Source of the DNA: an uncultured Mollicutes bacterium
Lineage (GTDB): Bacteria; Bacillota_I; Bacilli_A; RFN20; CAG-288
Length of the DNA: 64,000 nt
Assembly: GCA_900539865.1 (NCBI GenBank)
Contig: UQDS01000002.1
Span: 124,001 to 188,000 of the forward strand
Direction of reading: 5' to 3'
The notes beneath the pieces were generated by a model that saw nothing but the letters and a program-made list of their open reading frames with translations, was not told where the DNA came from and ran no database searches. The stretch's first letter is position 1. Each line of letters opens with the position of its first letter. Below, piece by piece: positions 16,148 to 24,967 of the stretch. Both the position numbers and the translations under genes were made by a program.

Positions 16148-17018
16148 GGAAATTGACCCTCCTCTTTGCGTGATGACCGACATAGTTCTTTTTCAAGGAC
16201 TTTTTCGATTTCACATTGACGTAGACAGAATATCCAATGACAACCGCAAGAACGAGCAAGAAAAGAATCGTAGTGAGTGCTCTCATTTCCGGCGGAACTG
16301 CACCTTTCTTAATCTTCGACTGAACTAATGTAGAAAGGGTTTCAATTTGATTTTCACCAGAGAGTAAGCCAGGCCCTCTAGTAAAGGCGGTGACGATAAA
16401 GTCATCTAAAGAAAGGGTAAAGGAAAGGAGAAGGCCCGAGAGAAGACCAGGGATGATTTGAGGAAGAATAACGCGATGAAGCGCCTTTGTGGGAGTGGTA
16501 CCCAAATCCAAAGCAGCTTCGTATAAAGAGGGATCCATTTGAAGAAGCTTAGGTTTGACATTGAGATAGACAAACGGAACACAAAGACAGCAATGACCAA
16601 TCAACAAAGTCCAAAACGAAAGAAGTGTCTTTCCACCAAAGATGGTGTTTCCGATAAAGACAAACATAACGGTCAAAGACATAGCAATGACGATTTCTGC
16701 ATTGACAACAGGAATCTGATTGATGTTTTCAATAAAGCTCTTAAAGCCTTTTTTGCAATAGAAGACACCGATAGCACCAAGGCTTCCGATCAGCGTCGAA
16801 ACAGCAGAAGCGATAGCTGCGATGATTAAGGTGTTTCCTAATGCAGTCATCAACTCTTTGTTTTGGAATAGTTTTCCATAAAGCTCAAATGAAAAGCCGT
16901 TCCACTGACCTAACAAAGTAGCGTTGGTAAAAGAAAAAGCAATCAGATAGAAAATCGGAAGATAAAGAAGCAAAAGAAGAAGATATATATAGATATAAGA
17001 AAATACTTTTTTTACCAT
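16128..17018 (-). CDS. potC: Polyamine ABC permease PotC
   Basis: The 296-residue permease has six spans and the EAA loop EAALDLGTTPTKALHRVILPQIIPG near residue 165 that docks on the ATPase. The order in the operon (A-B-C-D) and similarity to the MetI-type fold identify it as PotC. It overlaps potB by 7 nt and potD by 20 nt, so translation is coupled. A basic tail follows the last span. Confidence 0.94.
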   Translation of the reverse strand: MVKKVFSYIYIYLLLLLLYLPIFYLIAFSFTNATLLGQWNGFSFELYGKLFQNKELMTALGNTLIIAAIASAVSTLIGSLGAIGVFYCKKGFKSFIENINQIPVVNAEIVIAMSLTVMFVFIGNTIFGGKTLLSFWTLLIGHCCLCVPFVYLNVKPKLLQMDPSLYEAALDLGTTPTKALHRVILPQIIPGLLSGLLLSFTLSLDDFIVTAFTRGPGLLSGENQIETLSTLVQSKIKKGAVPPEMRALTTILFLLVLAVVIGYSVYVNVKSKKSLKKNYVGHHAKRRVNFHVSPLD

Positions 17019-17821
17019 GATGCACCTCTCTTCTCACCTTCGTTGCCCTGGAATTTTCTTGTTGCGAACATGACAATAAAGATGATAATCAACATGATTA
17101 GTGACATAAAGGAACCATCGTTCCAATCAGAAGAAGCAAAGGAAATATAGATAGAGTTACCAAAGAGCATAATCTTACCTTCACTTAAGGTGTCAGAGAT
17201 GACGTAAGAAGAAATCGTCGGCATAAAAACCATCATACTTGCTGAGACAAGACCGGGGATTGCTTGCGGAACAACCGCTTTGACAAAGGTCTGTACCGGA
17301 TTGCAACCAAGATCTTGAGCAGCTTCAACTTGTGCATGATCTAAAGAAAGCATTGTTGAATATAAAGGAAGCACAGTGAAAGGAAGATAGTTTAAAACCA
17401 TACCAATCATTGTACATAAAAGTGGATGTTGTCCAGTGCTTGTTCCCATACTTCTTAAAATCAAAGATAACAAGTCTCTAAGAGCGCCGGTACGCAAGAC
17501 AAAGTTAATCCACATCGGCATGACAAAGAGCATGACCAGAACATAGTTTTTGTTAATTTTAGGATTGGAAAGCAAGTAAGCAAGAGGAAAGCCCAAAAGC
17601 AAACAAAGGACCGTATTAAATAAACCGATGAGAATAGAAACCAACAAGACATTGAGTTTTGTAGTTGAAGTAAAGAATGAGACAAGAGCTTCCCAAGTGA
17701 AGTAACCCTCTGCATCCGTAAATGCATAAAATACAATGAAGAGAATCGGAATAAGAACAAAAAGCACCAAGAAGAGTGTAAACGGAATCGCGAGGGATTT
17801 TCTTGCAGCTTTATATTTCAT
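17012..17821 (-). CDS. potB: Polyamine ABC permease PotB
   Basis: The 269-residue permease has six spans and the EAA loop EAAQDLGCNPVQTFVKAVVPQAIPG near residue 166. It is the second permease of the transporter, working with PotC in the membrane. The start overlaps the potA end by 11 nt. Length fits the family. Confidence 0.94.
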   Translation of the reverse strand: MKYKAARKSLAIPFTLFLVLFVLIPILFIVFYAFTDAEGYFTWEALVSFFTSTTKLNVLLVSILIGLFNTVLCLLLGFPLAYLLSNPKINKNYVLVMLFVMPMWINFVLRTGALRDLLSLILRSMGTSTGQHPLLCTMIGMVLNYLPFTVLPLYSTMLSLDHAQVEAAQDLGCNPVQTFVKAVVPQAIPGLVSASMMVFMPTISSYVISDTLSEGKIMLFGNSIYISFASSDWNDGSFMSLIMLIIIFIVMFATRKFQGNEGEKRGASW

Positions 17822-19505
17822 AATCCGCTAAGTCTCCTTTCAAGCGAAGAGCAATGTGCTCCTTCTTCACTCTTAAGCCAACAATATCGCCGACATTGTA
17901 AGTGTCCGGAGTGGAAACAATGAAATCTTCGTCATCTTCTGTTCTCACCATAATGGCATAATGGTCACCCTTATAAACAGAAGAAATAACAGTACCAACA
18001 ACATTCGCTTCGGAAGTATCGTCTGAAATCATGATATCGATCGGCTTGATTGTTGCGACGACATCAGCACCTGCAAAATCAAAGCGTTTTTTATCAAAAG
18101 TGACGATTCCATCTTCATCCACAGTCGAATTCGGAATCAACTTAGACAAATCGGCATCAAAGGGCAAATCATCAATATAGACTTTGTGATCTTTTTCAAT
18201 ATAGGAGTCAGTGTAGATATTGATATCGTTTGTTCTATGCATAAGATGTAATCCGTCAGGAAGAATAGAAATAAATATCGGGGCGGATTGATCATAATTA
18301 TCAATGGACTGTGCAAGAACTTCATCGTGACCAACCATGATGACATATTGATAATGAATACCTTTGAAAACTTTGGCGCTGATTTTACCTTGAACGTAAC
18401 CGGGCTTTGCTTCACTAGAAAGTCTTACGTCCTCCGGACGTACAACGACATCAACTCTTTCGTTGACAGGGAATTCGTCAAGACAATCAAAAGTCGTATT
18501 GAGAATACGCACTTTCTTCGGGGCGATAACAGTTCCGTTATAAATATTGGAAGAACCGATAAAGTCAGCAACATAAGCGTTGACCGGTTCATTATAAATA
18601 TCTTCCGGCGTGCCAATCTGCTGAATGACACCATCATTCATAATGACAATAGTATCCGACATAGTCAAAGCTTCTTCTTGATCATGCGTGACATAGATGA
18701 AGGTGATACCAAGTCTCTTATGCATTTCTTTCAACTCAAGCTGCATATCTTTTCTCATTTTGAGATCTAAGGCGCCAAGAGGTTCGTCGAGAAGAAGAAT
18801 TTGCGGCTCACAAATAATTGCTCTAGCGATTGCAACACGCTGTTGCTGACCGCCAGAAAGCGTTGTGATATCACGATCTTCTAATTCATCCAAATCGACA
18901 ATGGAAAGTGCACGGACGACTTTCTCATCGATTTCCTCTTCACTGAGATGTTTAAATTTGTAAGCGGGAACTGGATTGGTTAAAACTTTTTCTAATTTGC
19001 TGTTCAGGTCAGACAAACGCTTTTCCTTTTCAGCAGGATCGATAATCTTATCTTTGCTAATTCTCTTAATTTGAGATTTCAAATATTTGACTTGAGATTT
19101 GTCGATTCTCAAAACCGGATTTCCTTCCTTATCCTTTAAAGGGACCGGTATCTTCTTATTTCTTAAGCCGAAAGCGACATTGTCATAAACGTCAAGATTC
19201 GGGAAGAGCGCATAATGCTGGAAAACCGTGTTGATCGGTCTCTTATAAGGCGGAACCGGTGTGATATCTTTCCCAGAAAGAAGAATATCTCCTGAATCCG
19301 GTGTTTCAAATCCAGCAATCATTCTAAGCGTTGTAGATTTACCGCAACCGGAAGGTCCAAGCAACGTCACAAACTCGCCCTTACGAATGTAGAGATTCAT
19401 CTTGTCAACGACAACTTGACCGTCAAAAATCTTTGTGACATTCTTGAGCTCGACGATGTGTTCGTCTTTAATCGGATTAACACCCGAAGAATTCGCAGGT
19501 TTCAT
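17811..19505 (-). CDS. potA: Polyamine ABC ATPase PotA with extra domains
   Basis: The 564-residue product starts at 19505 (AGAAGGGGG upstream). Walker A GPSGCGKST is at 50-58, Q-loop Gln96, signature LSGGQ at 216-220 and Walker B ILLLDEP near 236-242. Between Q-loop and signature there is a charged, helical insertion at about 116-192. The C-terminal part is also long and appears to hold two TOBE-like regulatory regions (about 325-420 and 495-564). Ordinary PotA has about 360-380 residues; the long form resembles PotA of mycoplasmas. It powers uptake of spermidine/putrescine. Confidence 0.93.
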   Translation of the reverse strand: MKPANSSGVNPIKDEHIVELKNVTKIFDGQVVVDKMNLYIRKGEFVTLLGPSGCGKSTTLRMIAGFETPDSGDILLSGKDITPVPPYKRPINTVFQHYALFPNLDVYDNVAFGLRNKKIPVPLKDKEGNPVLRIDKSQVKYLKSQIKRISKDKIIDPAEKEKRLSDLNSKLEKVLTNPVPAYKFKHLSEEEIDEKVVRALSIVDLDELEDRDITTLSGGQQQRVAIARAIICEPQILLLDEPLGALDLKMRKDMQLELKEMHKRLGITFIYVTHDQEEALTMSDTIVIMNDGVIQQIGTPEDIYNEPVNAYVADFIGSSNIYNGTVIAPKKVRILNTTFDCLDEFPVNERVDVVVRPEDVRLSSEAKPGYVQGKISAKVFKGIHYQYVIMVGHDEVLAQSIDNYDQSAPIFISILPDGLHLMHRTNDINIYTDSYIEKDHKVYIDDLPFDADLSKLIPNSTVDEDGIVTFDKKRFDFAGADVVATIKPIDIMISDDTSEANVVGTVISSVYKGDHYAIMVRTEDDEDFIVSTPDTYNVGDIVGLRVKKEHIALRLKGDLADYEI

Positions 19506-19873
19506 TTGTTTAACCCCCTTCTTTTTTTTCACGAAGAAACTATATAAAATATAGCACAAAAATGCAATAGATTTTTGCGAGATTTTTTTTCGAAAAAGCG
19601 TTTTTGAAAAAGTTGTTGATAACTTTAAAAGTCTCTTTTTTTATCTTTCATATCCGATAATGTCCCTAACATATATAAAGATAATGTAAAAACTTGATTA
19701 CAAAATAATAAGATTGTTCATAAAAACCAAAGCGATTTTTTTCACATTTTTTTCGTGAAAAAACAGCGAAAAAAGCAACGGCGAAAACAGCACAGTTTTT
19801 TTGCTGTTTCTGCACCTCTTTTTTTGTGCTATCATTAAAGGGTAAACACAAGAAAATTTTGAGGTATTTTATC
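19506..19873. other. Divergent intergenic region between potA and the HAD gene
   Basis: AT-rich with several A and T runs. A TATCAT at about 19830 on the plus strand may be the -10 of the HAD gene, and TATATT/TATATA on the minus strand near 19540 may serve potA. No gene seen. Confidence 0.4.
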
Positions 19874-20545
19874 ATGAAAAACCAAAGACCAACCGCATTG
19901 ATATTCGATATGGACGGAACCATTGTCGACACATTAGATGATATCACTGACAGTGTGAATTTCGCTTTGAGAAAACATGGTTTACCAGAGTATAACCGCC
20001 AAGAAATCTGTTCTTTTATCGGCAAAGGATCCAACCATCTCATCGACTGTGCCATCCAAGATAAAAAAGAACTTTTTGACAGCGTCTTTCAAGTGTACTA
20101 TAACTACTACCTGGACCACTTTTGTGTCAAAACACACCCCTATGATGGAATTATCGACGCTCTAACTTACGCAAAAGAACAAGGTATTCTTTTATATATA
20201 TATACGAACAAACCGCATAACATCGCTTTAGAAGTCATGCATCGTTGTTTTCCTAAGGGTTTGTTCGACTTGCTTGTTGGTATACCGCTAAACGGCATTG
20301 TAAAGCCGGATCCTAACGCTTTCTTTGAAGCCGTCAAGGAGAAGCGCTTGGATTTCAATACCGTTTGTTATTTCGGGGATTCTGTCACCGATATTGTCAC
20401 CGCACATAATTTAGGCTGCAAAGGCATTTATTCTGTCCTCTGGGGTTTCCAAAGCAAAGAAAAACTCAGTTCTTGCCAGTATCAGCCAACCGCCTTTTTA
20501 TCACACCCCAATGAGATCAAAGCAGTAATCGATGGTGATCTTTAA
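19874..20545 (+). CDS. HAD-family phosphatase, phosphoglycolate phosphatase-like
   Basis: The 223-residue protein has the HAD motifs in order: DMDGTIVDT near residue 12 (nucleophile Asp), YTNKP near 118, KPDP near 152 and GDSVTDI near 177. The helical cap sits between motifs I and II as in the phosphoglycolate phosphatase/Gph group. The start at 19874 has GAGGT 13 nt upstream, a weak site. The substrate cannot be assigned. It stands before guanylate kinase but about 100 nt apart. Confidence 0.88.
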   Translation: MKNQRPTALIFDMDGTIVDTLDDITDSVNFALRKHGLPEYNRQEICSFIGKGSNHLIDCAIQDKKELFDSVFQVYYNYYLDHFCVKTHPYDGIIDALTYAKEQGILLYIYTNKPHNIALEVMHRCFPKGLFDLLVGIPLNGIVKPDPNAFFEAVKEKRLDFNTVCYFGDSVTDIVTAHNLGCKGIYSVLWGFQSKEKLSSCQYQPTAFLSHPNEIKAVIDGDL

Positions 20546-20648
20546 ACAAAATCGGCTCTTTTGAGTTGAATTCAATAAATAACATAGTAAAATAACTATT
20601 ACTTATATATTATTTTAATTTATAGCTAGAAAGATTCCGGAGGTAATT

Positions 20649-21230
20649 ATGATTGTATTAACTGGTCCATCCGCTTCTGGCAAGACAGCAACTTGCCTGT
20701 ACTTACAAGAACATTACGGCATCCGCAAGGTTATCACTCACACGACACGTGAAATGCGTGCGGGTGAAGCCGATGGTGTCGATTATCATTTTGTCAGCGT
20801 TGAAGAATTTGAAAGAATGAAAGCAAACGACGAATTTATCGAGACTGTCTTCTTCAACGGTAACTACTATGGAACCAGCCGCAAAGAAGTCCGCATCGAC
20901 AAGTGTATGGCTGTCGAATTAGAAGGTGCCAAAACCTATAAGTCGTTCCAAGATCCTAAAATTGTTCTCTTCTATCTCTGTTTAGATGAAGACACTTGTC
21001 GCGCAAGAATGATTTCTCGCGGTGACTTACTGGAAAAAGTCAATTCTCGTATTGAAAATGACAAACTCGCCTTCCATGTATCCAATGATGTTGAAAAGAT
21101 TATCGATGTCAAAATAGACACAAAAAAATTAAATCTTCCTCTTGTCGCAAAATCTATCTACGATCAATATTTAGAGATTTTAAAAAAGCGCGGCATCGAT
21201 TACGAAAAAGAAATCGGCAATATTCAATAA
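20649..21230 (+). CDS. gmk: Guanylate kinase
   Basis: The 193-residue protein has P-loop GPSASGKT at residues 6-13, the GMP-binding THTTREMRAGEADGVDYHFV near 31-50 and a RxxxR lid region (RARMISRGD). It phosphorylates GMP to GDP with ATP in the cytoplasm. Length is close to the family (about 200). CGGAGGT precedes the start. It ends at a strong bidirectional terminator shared with the convergent folate gene. Confidence 0.9.
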   Translation: MIVLTGPSASGKTATCLYLQEHYGIRKVITHTTREMRAGEADGVDYHFVSVEEFERMKANDEFIETVFFNGNYYGTSRKEVRIDKCMAVELEGAKTYKSFQDPKIVLFYLCLDEDTCRARMISRGDLLEKVNSRIENDKLAFHVSNDVEKIIDVKIDTKKLNLPLVAKSIYDQYLEILKKRGIDYEKEIGNIQ

Positions 21231-21248
21231 AACGTTTATATCAAATAA

Positions 21249-21284
21249 AAACTGCGGTAACTTTCGTTAAACCGCAGTTTTTTT
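21249..21284 (+). terminator. Bidirectional terminator between gmk and the folate gene
   Basis: AAACTGCGGT and ACCGCAGTTT form a 10-bp stem with an 11-nt loop, followed by T7 on the plus strand and preceded by an A-run. Confidence 0.92.
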
Positions 21285-21822
21285 AATAAACACGAACTTC
21301 ATCCAATTCGATAGTCTCAACATCCTCTGCAAACGCAGAATCTACCTCTTGAAAATCATACCCGACACCAATGGTATACAAATTGCTCTTACGATTGAGC
21401 AAGTAATTACCATAATAACGGCTTGCTACACTAAGCGCCGTTTTCTCATGACATCCATATAGCGGGACAATCATCAATCCTGGCTCATCGACAATCAATT
21501 TAGGATCGATGTTTGGCTGTAGAAAGTCATGTCTGCTTTTGTGAAAACCCGGATTACCAGAAATGTTTTCAAAAAACATATCCCCGCTTGTCATAACAAC
21601 CGGAGCAGCGACTTTTTTTCCGTCTTGCAAAGCTTTGATCATCAGATATTCTGTGTCAATTTCATTGTGAGAAGGCATGTAGATATAAATTGTCTTTGCT
21701 TCTTGGTAACGTTTGTCGTTAACGATGTCTTTCATCATCCGAATCGACTTATCTTTGATGAATTCTTTTGCGAGCACCGCGCGTTGCTCTAATAAGTTTT
21801 TCTTGATTTGTGACAATTCCAT
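21283..21822 (-). CDS. 5-formyltetrahydrofolate cyclo-ligase family protein
   Basis: The product has 179 residues from the ATG at 21822 (upstream ATGs at 21834 and 21831 are in frame or near and cannot be ruled out; none has a Shine-Dalgarno site). The N-terminal KKNLLEQRAVL helix, IYIYMPSHNEIDTEYLM and the C-terminal IGVGYDFQE...DEVRVY follow the family, which converts 5-formyl-THF to 5,10-methenyl-THF. The usual glycine-rich GGGYYDR loop is replaced by ASRYYGNYLL, so ATP binding or activity may be altered. Convergent with gmk. Confidence 0.8.
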   Translation of the reverse strand: MELSQIKKNLLEQRAVLAKEFIKDKSIRMMKDIVNDKRYQEAKTIYIYMPSHNEIDTEYLMIKALQDGKKVAAPVVMTSGDMFFENISGNPGFHKSRHDFLQPNIDPKLIVDEPGLMIVPLYGCHEKTALSVASRYYGNYLLNRKSNLYTIGVGYDFQEVDSAFAEDVETIELDEVRVY

Positions 21823-22010
21823 AGCTACCATCATATACTATTTTTTTCAAGATAAAACATGTAAGAGCTATCAACTTATTTTTTATCTTTCGCCACATGT
21901 TTTGTCAATGGATTGTTTCTTCTAATTTGAGAAACAACCTCTCTGATTTCAGCAGCTAGAAATGATGAAGCCTACACAAAATTATAAATAATCGAAACCT
22001 CCTCCCCTAT

Positions 22011-22048
22011 ACAAGTTGTTTACTTGTAAAGGCGATTTACAAAATCGC
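22011..22048 (+). promoter_or_regulatory. Overlapping palindromes upstream of the Y-family polymerase
   Basis: ACAAGT-N5-ACTTGT (22011-22027), TTGTAAA-N5-TTTACAA (22024-22042) and GCGATTT-N3-AAATCGC (22032-22048) overlap just before the gene. They may be a repressor operator; none matches the Bacillus LexA box GAACN4GTTC. Confidence 0.4.
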
Positions 22049-22066
22049 ACTTACAATAATATCAAT

Positions 22067-23326
22067 ATGAAACGAAACGATAGAATCATTTTAGCCATCG
22101 ATTTAAAGTCTTTTTACGCCTCTGTAGAATGCATTGATAGAAATATGGACCCTTTTTCAACACCCTTAGTTGTCGCCGATGAATCTAGAGGCGATGGGAC
22201 CATCGTATTAGCCGCCTCCCCCTTCATCAAGGAAAAGTATCATGTGAAGTCTCGCTGTCGTCTCAATGAAGTCGATAAAAATATCCCAGGTTTAATCATC
22301 GCACAACCGAAAATGGCGCGTTATTTAGAAGTCAGCGCACAAATCAACGATATTTACGAAGAGTTTGTCAGCCAAGAAGATCTCTTTGTTTACTCAATCG
22401 ATGAATCTTTTCTCGACGTCACAAATTACTTAAACATACATCGTGACACACCCAAAAGTTACGCCAAGAAAATCATCAACCTCATCAAAGATAGAACTGG
22501 ACTTACTGTCACCTGTGGAATCGGCCTGAATCTCTTCATGGCCAAAGCCGCAATGGACATAGAGGCTAAGCATAACAGCGATTTCATCGCACAGTGGGAT
22601 TATAGTTCTATTCCTGAACATCTATGGCCCGTAAATCCTTTAAGCAAAATGTGGGGAATCGGAAAACAACTTGAAAAGAAATTAAATAAGTTGGGATTTT
22701 ATACAATCGGCGATATCGCAGCGTCAGATCCCTCTTATCTTCCAAGAATATTCGGCGTAATTGGCGAAGAAATTTATTATCATTCTCTCGGTTATGATGA
22801 TGCGTTACTTCAAGAAAGCTACCATGCACAAAACAGGTCCATTTCTTGTGGGCAAGTTTTATTGCGCGATTTTCATACCCAAGAAATGCCTACACTTATC
22901 CGGGAAATGGCGTTAGAGCTCTCTGACAAATTGTACGAAGAAAAAGTCGCTGCAAAAGAATTTGCCATGTACATCGGTTTAAAAAATCACGAAGGCTATG
23001 GAAAGAAACTCTCATTTTATACTCCGACAGATTCTGCTGAGAAAATCGGAAAGGGTTTTTGTGACAAGTTTTTAGAAGACAACCTTTCCGAAAATCTTCT
23101 TTTTCGACAAATCGCCCTTGTCGCCATCGATGTACAAGATGGTCAATCGTATCAGCTTTCCCTTTTTGAGGATGAAGAAAACGATTGTAAAATTCGAAGA
23201 TTAGAGGAGACGTTAATTCAGATTCGCAAAAACTATGGAACAGTCAAAGCGATGCCTTGTTCTGCCTTGACTTTTTCTTCCACTTTTATTGATCGAAGAA
23301 ATCAAATCGGAGGACACCACGCATGA
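22067..23326 (+). CDS. Y-family DNA polymerase (UmuC/UvrX type)
   Basis: The 419-residue protein has the Y-family palm: AIDLKSFYASVEC near residue 10 with catalytic Asp, YSIDESFLDVT near 107 with the Asp-Glu pair, then the thumb helix-hairpin-helix (WGIGKQLEKKLNKLGFYTIGDIA) and a little-finger domain. These enzymes copy damaged DNA and are error prone. I start at 22067 so the protein begins just before the first palm motif; no Shine-Dalgarno is clear. It overlaps by 4 nt the YolD-like gene, the classic partner of UvrX-type polymerases. Confidence 0.93.
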   Translation: MKRNDRIILAIDLKSFYASVECIDRNMDPFSTPLVVADESRGDGTIVLAASPFIKEKYHVKSRCRLNEVDKNIPGLIIAQPKMARYLEVSAQINDIYEEFVSQEDLFVYSIDESFLDVTNYLNIHRDTPKSYAKKIINLIKDRTGLTVTCGIGLNLFMAKAAMDIEAKHNSDFIAQWDYSSIPEHLWPVNPLSKMWGIGKQLEKKLNKLGFYTIGDIAASDPSYLPRIFGVIGEEIYYHSLGYDDALLQESYHAQNRSISCGQVLLRDFHTQEMPTLIREMALELSDKLYEEKVAAKEFAMYIGLKNHEGYGKKLSFYTPTDSAEKIGKGFCDKFLEDNLSENLLFRQIALVAIDVQDGQSYQLSLFEDEENDCKIRRLEETLIQIRKNYGTVKAMPCSALTFSSTFIDRRNQIGGHHA

Positions 23327-23628
23327 GAGGGATGAAAAAATGGCAACCCTTTAAATCGTTAAACGGACAATACCGTGTCTTAGAAGAGCATCGAAGAGAA
23401 AAAACGCTCGTAGAAAAACCGGAATTATCTTATGATCAGGTCGAAGAAATCAACGAGACAATCACCTCATTACAACGAGGAGACAATGTTTTCGTAACTT
23501 ATTACTGCGATGGTGAAATCAAAAAGAATTGCTTTTTATTTTTAAAATGCGATCCTCTTGTTCACCAGTTATATTTTCAAGAAACAAAAATTTCATTTCA
23601 CGCACTTCTCGGAATTGAAAAAATATGA
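23323..23628 (+). CDS. YolD-like protein
   Basis: The 101-residue protein begins RGMKKWQPFKSL and has the WxPFxSLxGQYR pattern followed by a small beta-rich domain, as in YolD-like proteins. In Firmicutes these are encoded directly after Y-family polymerases and probably regulate or accompany them. The ATGA overlap with the polymerase gene shows coupling. The ribosome site AATCGGAGGACAC lies inside the polymerase gene. Biochemical role is not established. Confidence 0.85.
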   Translation: MRGMKKWQPFKSLNGQYRVLEEHRREKTLVEKPELSYDQVEEINETITSLQRGDNVFVTYYCDGEIKKNCFLFLKCDPLVHQLYFQETKISFHALLGIEKI

Positions 23629-23705
23629 TTTTATATGAAAATCCGTCCATTTTGAAAAAAAGTCTCTTCCAGATACAATATATAGTGAGCAAGTACAAGA
23701 AATAC

Positions 23706-23734
23706 TTTACTTATAGTTATTTATACTATATACT
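23706..23734 (+). promoter_or_regulatory. Promoter of the rpsF operon
   Basis: TTTACT (23706-23711), a 17-nt spacer and TATACT (23729-23734) put the transcript start near 23741, at the first base of the leader hairpin. Confidence 0.7.
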
Positions 23735-23740
23735 AACATA

Positions 23741-23807
23741 GGTCTTTTTTCTGGAAGACCATGTACTTTCTTGCCGATTTTTTCAAACTAGAACCGGCCG
23801 AAAGACC
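23741..23807 (+). promoter_or_regulatory. Candidate S6:S18 ribosomal protein leader
   Basis: GGTCTTT (23741-23747) pairs with AAAGACC (23801-23807), and TTCT with AGAA inside it, leaving CCGGCCG (23794-23800) bulged on the 3' side. A bulged CCG above a stem is the recognition feature of the known S6:S18 leader, which mimics 16S rRNA. An alternative short hairpin GGTCTT/AAGACC (23741-23760) competes. The leader would let the S6:S18 complex repress its own operon. Confidence 0.55.
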
Positions 23808-23825
23808 ATAAGGAGGTATACAAGC

Positions 23826-24113
23826 ATGAAAAACTATGAACTCATGTACATTCTCATGCCCGATCTCGCCGAAGAGGCTATCAAGGCTGAAAACGCCGCT
23901 CTTCAGAAGATCATCACAGATAACGGGGGAAAGATCACTGGTGTCAATGAATGGGGTATGAAGGATCTTGCCTATGCCATCAAGAAACAGACAAAGGGTT
24001 ACTATGTCGTTGTCAACTTCACTGCTGACAACAGAGCCCTCTCCGAGTTTAACAGACTCGTCTCTCTTGATGCCAAAGTCATGAGATTCCTTGTCACTGT
24101 TGCTCACAAGTAA
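23826..24113 (+). CDS. rpsF: Ribosomal protein S6
   Basis: The 95-residue protein begins MKNYELMYILMPDL and has GGKITGVNEWGMKDLAYAI, the usual S6 pattern. It binds S18 in the small subunit platform. AAGGAGGTAT precedes the start. First gene of rpsF-ssb-rpsR. Length is typical. Confidence 0.97.
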   Translation: MKNYELMYILMPDLAEEAIKAENAALQKIITDNGGKITGVNEWGMKDLAYAIKKQTKGYYVVVNFTADNRALSEFNRLVSLDAKVMRFLVTVAHK

Positions 24114-24139
24114 GTAACACAAAAAAGGAGAAGAGAATT

Positions 24140-24574
24140 ATGGCTGGATTAAATCGTGTCGTTTTAGTCGGTAGAATTGTCAGAGACCCGGAGCTTAAGA
24201 AGACCGCATCCGGTGCTTCCGTTTGCTCTTTCACTGTCGCTATCGATAACATGACGAGAACTGGTGGTGATCGCACCACAAGTTTCATCCCTTGCACCTG
24301 CTGGAGCAAGACTGCAGAAAATGTCGCCAAATACTGCACTAAGGGTTCCTTAGTCGGAGTAGATGGAAGACTCAATCAGCGCAGTTATGAAAGCAAAGCC
24401 GGATCTAAGCGTTCCGTCGTTGAAGTCATCGCTGAATCTGTTCAGTTCTTAGAAAAGAAAGGTGCCGTTGAGGATGCGGATTCTTATCAGTCCGTAGATG
24501 ACGGTGCTCTCTCCGATCATCAGGGCATCACCCACGAAGGTATCGATTCCTCTGATGATGATTTACCGTTCTAA
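24140..24574 (+). CDS. ssb: Single-stranded DNA-binding protein
   Basis: The 144-residue protein has an N-terminal OB fold (LNRVVLVGRIVRDPELKKT..CSFTVAID..FIPCTCWSKTAENVAKY) and an acidic tail ending DDDLPF that recruits repair and replication proteins. AAAAGGAG lies before the start. The linker is short (about 35 residues). It lies between rpsF and rpsR as in other Firmicutes. Confidence 0.97.
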   Translation: MAGLNRVVLVGRIVRDPELKKTASGASVCSFTVAIDNMTRTGGDRTTSFIPCTCWSKTAENVAKYCTKGSLVGVDGRLNQRSYESKAGSKRSVVEVIAESVQFLEKKGAVEDADSYQSVDDGALSDHQGITHEGIDSSDDDLPF

Positions 24575-24618
24575 GCCTGTTTTCCGACAAGGGACTCAGA
24601 CAGAAAGGATTATACAGA

Positions 24619-24843
24619 ATGTTTCGTAGAATGAAACCTCGCAAGAAGGTTTGCTATTTCACCAAGAATCATGTCTCTTACATTGATTACAAGGACGTCG
24701 AACTTCTCAAGAAGTACATCTCTCCCTCTGGAAAGATCACTCCTAAGAGAATCACTGGCACTTGCAGCAAGTATCAGAGAATGTTAGCTGTCGCCATCAA
24801 GCGCGCTAGATTCATGGCCCTCTTGCCGTACGTCGCTGACTAA
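24619..24843 (+). CDS. rpsR: Ribosomal protein S18
   Basis: The 74-residue protein has YIDYKDVELLKKYISPSGKITPKRITGTC and KYQRMLAVAIKRARFMALLPYV, the S18 hallmark. It forms a heterodimer with S6. Last gene of the operon; a terminator follows about 95 nt later. Confidence 0.97.
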   Translation: MFRRMKPRKKVCYFTKNHVSYIDYKDVELLKKYISPSGKITPKRITGTCSKYQRMLAVAIKRARFMALLPYVAD

Positions 24844-24936
24844 TCAAAACCTTATTAGAGAACGAAAGTATTTAAGATAAGAATACTCTCTAAATAACTT
24901 GAAATTTAGTCCGTTGTATAAGGTAAAAAAATATAA

Positions 24937-24967
24937 GATCACTCATTAATTTGAGTGGTCTTTTTTT
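24937..24967 (+). terminator. Terminator of the rpsF operon
   Basis: GATCACTC and GAGTGGTC form an 8-bp stem (one G-T) around ATTAATTT, followed by T7. Confidence 0.9.
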
